Below, piece by piece: positions 61,001-64,000 of a DNA stretch of 64,000 bases; position 1 is the stretch's first letter, and the number at the start of each line of letters is the position of its first letter. A program made the translations under genes and the position numbers. Below the pieces are notes generated by a model. The model was not told where the DNA came from, did no database searches, and saw only the letters and a list, made by a program, of their open reading frames with translations. Origin of the DNA: Istiophorus platypterus. Its lineage: Eukaryota; Chordata; Actinopteri; Istiophoriformes; Istiophoridae. The DNA lies in the NCBI GenBank assembly GCA_016859345.1, contig CM029124.1, positions 15,446,480-15,510,479 on the forward strand. Reading direction: 5' to 3'.

Positions 61001-63947
61001 CTCATCCACTGAGTGATATTTTGAGGGTTGGCCCAGCCATTGCATAATGTTCTATCACTTTAAATTTGTTGGTGGCTGCAGCTAAGTGTGTACCCCATTG
61101 ACCTAGGAGAGAGGCTTAATTGTGAAATAGCCATCTTATCTGAGCTACTCAGATACCTCTCTGACATCTCATCATTCATTTGTCCAGGACAAAAAGGAAG
61201 AGAGAGGAACTGCATTGCTTGGTCTGACCCTGCGAGGAATGCAGGTTTATCAGGTGCGTGCATTTGTGAGTGTGTTATTAATGCATAGTGGGTACGTCAA
61301 CACATACGCACGTGAGAGTGAATCTGCGTATGCTCCAAGATTCTGTCTTTGTGTCTGCGTTCCAATATAACCTCTGACTGGACGTGTGAGGAATGTGTGG
61401 GATTGCCACCAAGAGCAGTGCATAAAAAGATAGGAGCCGTCTGCCATGCCTGTCAGTTGTTTGATCTGTCCATCAGGGGCCATCTGGGGGATTAGGGCTC
61501 CAGGCCTGACTGATTAAAGAGCCAACAGACCGTGAGAGACCTAGAGAAGCCCTTAGCCTCCTGGTTAAGACCAGATGGAATCTGAACAAAAAGATAGTTG
61601 GTTATTGATCACTAATTTTAACATACATCCAGAAACCTGTTTTGCTTTTTTTCAAACACAAAGACTCACATGCATTTGAGGTATTTCTTTTAATTATGTG
61701 TGTTATCTATTTATAGGAGGTAAACAACATACGACAGCTGCTTTATGACTTCCCCTGGTCAAATGTGGGACGTCTTACCTTCCTGGTATGCACACTGCTC
61801 ATCTCGATTCGCTGTTAGGATTAGGTGGAGTCATTGTTACTATTTAATGGGCATTGGCTTTGTACAATATGTATAAAATGTTGTTCCATTCAGGGTAAGA
61901 AATTTGAAATCCAGCCAGATGGCTTGCCATCAGCTAGGAAGCTGGTTTACTACACCGGGTCATCTTTCCGCTCTCGCCACCTCCTCCTGCACCTGAGCAG
62001 CAGCCATCGCCTCTACCTCAGCCTCCAGCCTGCCCTCAAACACCTACGCCAGCTGGAGGAGAGCGAAGGTAAGGGAGGGAGGAGTGAATACAAGGACAAG
62101 ATTGGTATCAATGATGATTGCAGTTTGGCTGGAGGCCACTTGAATTCAGCAGAACAATCCAGTAGCAGCTGTAAAGTTAAATGTATAACTAAAGAAAAGT
62201 CAGTTTCTTTCTTCCTGTTCAGCAATCACTTGCAGTACAGAAGTTGTAATACATAATGATTTGTTGTTTTTCCTCTTTAGAGAAAAAGCGTTACAGAGAG
62301 TCATACATCAGTGATGACCTTGACTTGGATCCTCCAGGCAGTGAGAGCAGCCCTGGTCTGTCTCGACACTCGACCAGCAGCTCTGGAATCGAAGCCGACG
62401 CCCGCCAACACAGCATCTCCACAGAGATGGCCTCCATGGAGGAGGAAGGTCAGCGGCAAGGAGAGAAGTGTTTCAGCTCAGCAGCCAGCTGTGGCAGCTC
62501 GTTTACCTCTGGGTTTGACGCAGGAAGTAAAGCTCAAACAGAAGATGAGGGGTGGCAAGAAGAAGGTTTGAGGATTTTTATACGGAAACATTTGTACATG
62601 AAATTTTATTCATCTCTCTGCATATTTTTGGAGTAAACTGATGCTTGATATGTTGAATTAGACATTGGTAGACAGGAAATCAGCTGTGTGCCATGCTGTT
62701 CTTGTATTCACATTTGCAGTTTTCTTACGAGTGATTTGTTGAAAATATGAGGGGTTAACAGTGTTGCTGTGCTCATTGCCTGCCTCAACCTTTGAACTTA
62801 ACTTGGGAGCAGTTGGTAGTATTTCTCAAAGATATGTAGTGGTAAATGAGCTACAAGACTGGAACAGGGATTCTGACGGTTAATATATGAATATATGTAT
62901 ATTAAGTAATAACATTCAATAAGGAATTTTAGTGTAGTGTTATGTGTGCATCCCTGGGACATCAGTTTGATCTGTGCAGATTTTTTTCAACAGCTCCATA
63001 CATTTGAGATACCTGCTGTGTTCCACACATTGCTTCATCAGATTACACGCTGTGCTAAACATGTATCTGTTTTTTTTAGTAGCCTGTACATTAAGATGTA
63101 GTACACAATGTGTGTAAACTTATTTTCTATTTGGCCATTGTGTTCTTAAGTCTTCTCTTTTTTTATATTTTTAATTATTAGATTTTTTTTAAACAACTTT
63201 TCTGCAGAGAGCAAGAGCAATGTTGGAACTCCAGGGGAGGTTCTTGTAGATGATCCTGATGAGCTCTTCCAATTGGCTGATCTTCTTGAAGGGGTGTCAG
63301 TGGATTGTGCAGAGCACTCCTTAGAAACTCGTTCAACGGGTATGAATCATCTGATTTTAACGTACAGTATATTATGTAAACAATATTTTATTTGTTTTCA
63401 TCACACCAGTGAACACAAGATTAGTCTTAGTTTTAAATTCTGTTTTCTCTCTTTGACAAAATTAACCATTCAAATCTTTTGGGCTCTACAGAAAACAAAG
63501 TGGCTCCCACAGAGAATGAAGAAGATCTGGAGAAATTACACAACAAAGACATGTTAAATCAGGTTGGTCATACTGTTTATCTTCTTCCTTCTTAACCTCC
63601 TTTGGATTACTCTTTATTTTCTTACCTTCTATCTTTACATCCTGTCTCTATTCCAGATCCTGAAATCTAGGGCACATGTGTGCGTGAATCGGCACAGCCA
63701 CAGTTTAGATGATGTCCGTCTCTTCCCACCTCATGCACCCCTGGGTACGACACTGCCACCGGATTCCTCCCACAGCTATACATTTGGGCTCCCAGATGTA
63801 ACGACAAATCCAAAGACCCCTGTTGATCACAGTTATTACCCCCTTTTGCACTGCCAAGCCAAACCTTCCTTCTATGGCCGCAGGTCTACCAACAGCCTTT
63901 CCCTGGACATGTTAGGTGATGAACAGTTCCTGGAATTCATACTTTGA
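58078..63947 (+). CDS. frmd1: FERM-domain protein of the Willin family (FRMD1-like; FRMD6 is the alternative)
   Basis: FERM proteins link membrane proteins to the cortical cytoskeleton; the relative FRMD6/Willin acts upstream of Hippo signalling. Coding exons: 58078-58155, 58295-58385, 59613-59692, 59898-59974, 60156-60351, 60522-60677, 61188-61253, 61717-61785, 61894-62068, 62281-62565, 63208-63339, 63492-63562, 63657-63947. Phases agree; 1767 nt, 588 residues (human FRMD1 about 549, FRMD6 about 622). The F1 lobe is about residues 8-90 (ICVLLPNKDQLD). F2 is about 95-215 (VQYYIENGRLL, QEEVYFQLAGYALQADLG, YFEPKDYFPPW). F3 is about 220-325 (LGLTLRGMQVYQ, QLLYDFPWSNVG, GKKFEIQPDGLPSARKLVYY). The C-terminal half is Ser-rich with conserved Willin pieces RESYISDDLDLD, RHSTSSSGIEAD and RHSHSLDDVRLF, and ends SLSLDMLGDEQFLEFIL. 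The N-terminus resembles FRMD1 more than FRMD6 as far as I can recall them. Confidence 0.82.
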
Positions 63948-64000
63948 ATACGTCAAGTACTGATATCCACAAATACGCCTGTTCTCTTCCTTCATTTACG

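Noticed and set aside
1..64000. tRNA, rRNA, CRISPR, phage or endogenous-virus genes.
   Set aside because: I saw no supporting structure or coding for any of these on either strand.

Overview
The window is vertebrate genomic DNA, almost certainly from a ray-finned (teleost) fish. Genes are split into many short exons with GT/AG introns of about 0.1-4 kb. CA/GT microsatellites, AT-rich introns and CpG-rich first exons are present, and the proteins are clear orthologues of human genes but diverged. The species cannot be named from sequence alone. There are no operons, phage, CRISPR arrays or bacterial features.

Four protein-coding genes were assembled exon by exon. (1) 1-12978, plus strand: the 3' part of a FACIT collagen, best matched to col19a1. 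Twelve exons encode the last 274 residues; the 5' part lies outside the window. (2) 17841-34644, minus strand: col9a1, the alpha-1 chain of type IX collagen. It has 36 secure coding exons plus one doubtful first exon and one alternative first exon at 30255-30329. That alternative exon encodes a signal peptide and would give the short isoform lacking the NC4 domain. (3) 36284-52554, plus strand: fam135a, 1381 residues from 19 coding exons, with a non-coding first exon. Its C-terminal lipase-like alpha/beta hydrolase domain keeps a GHSLG nucleophile elbow. (4) 54836-63947, plus strand: a FERM-domain protein of the Willin family (frmd1, or less likely frmd6). It has 588 residues, 13 coding exons and a non-coding first exon.

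The two collagens are tail-to-tail, with predicted poly(A) signals only about 550 bp apart. col9a1 and fam135a are head-to-head, with about 1.5 kb between their first exons. The order col19a1-col9a1-fam135a matches human chromosome 6q13. frmd1 directly after fam135a does not match my recollection of the human order (SDHAF4 and SMAP1 follow FAM135A), so this suggests a rearrangement or gene loss.

Every splice junction was checked for reading phase. The summed coding lengths of all four models are divisible by three and end in a stop. The main unresolved point is the signal-peptide exon of long-form col9a1. I found no undescribed system. The most interesting items are the shared C-terminal motif of the convergent collagens, the exon-1 ATGs that create upstream ORFs in two neighbouring genes, and the GCTAAC/TTAGC-rich promoter of fam135a.
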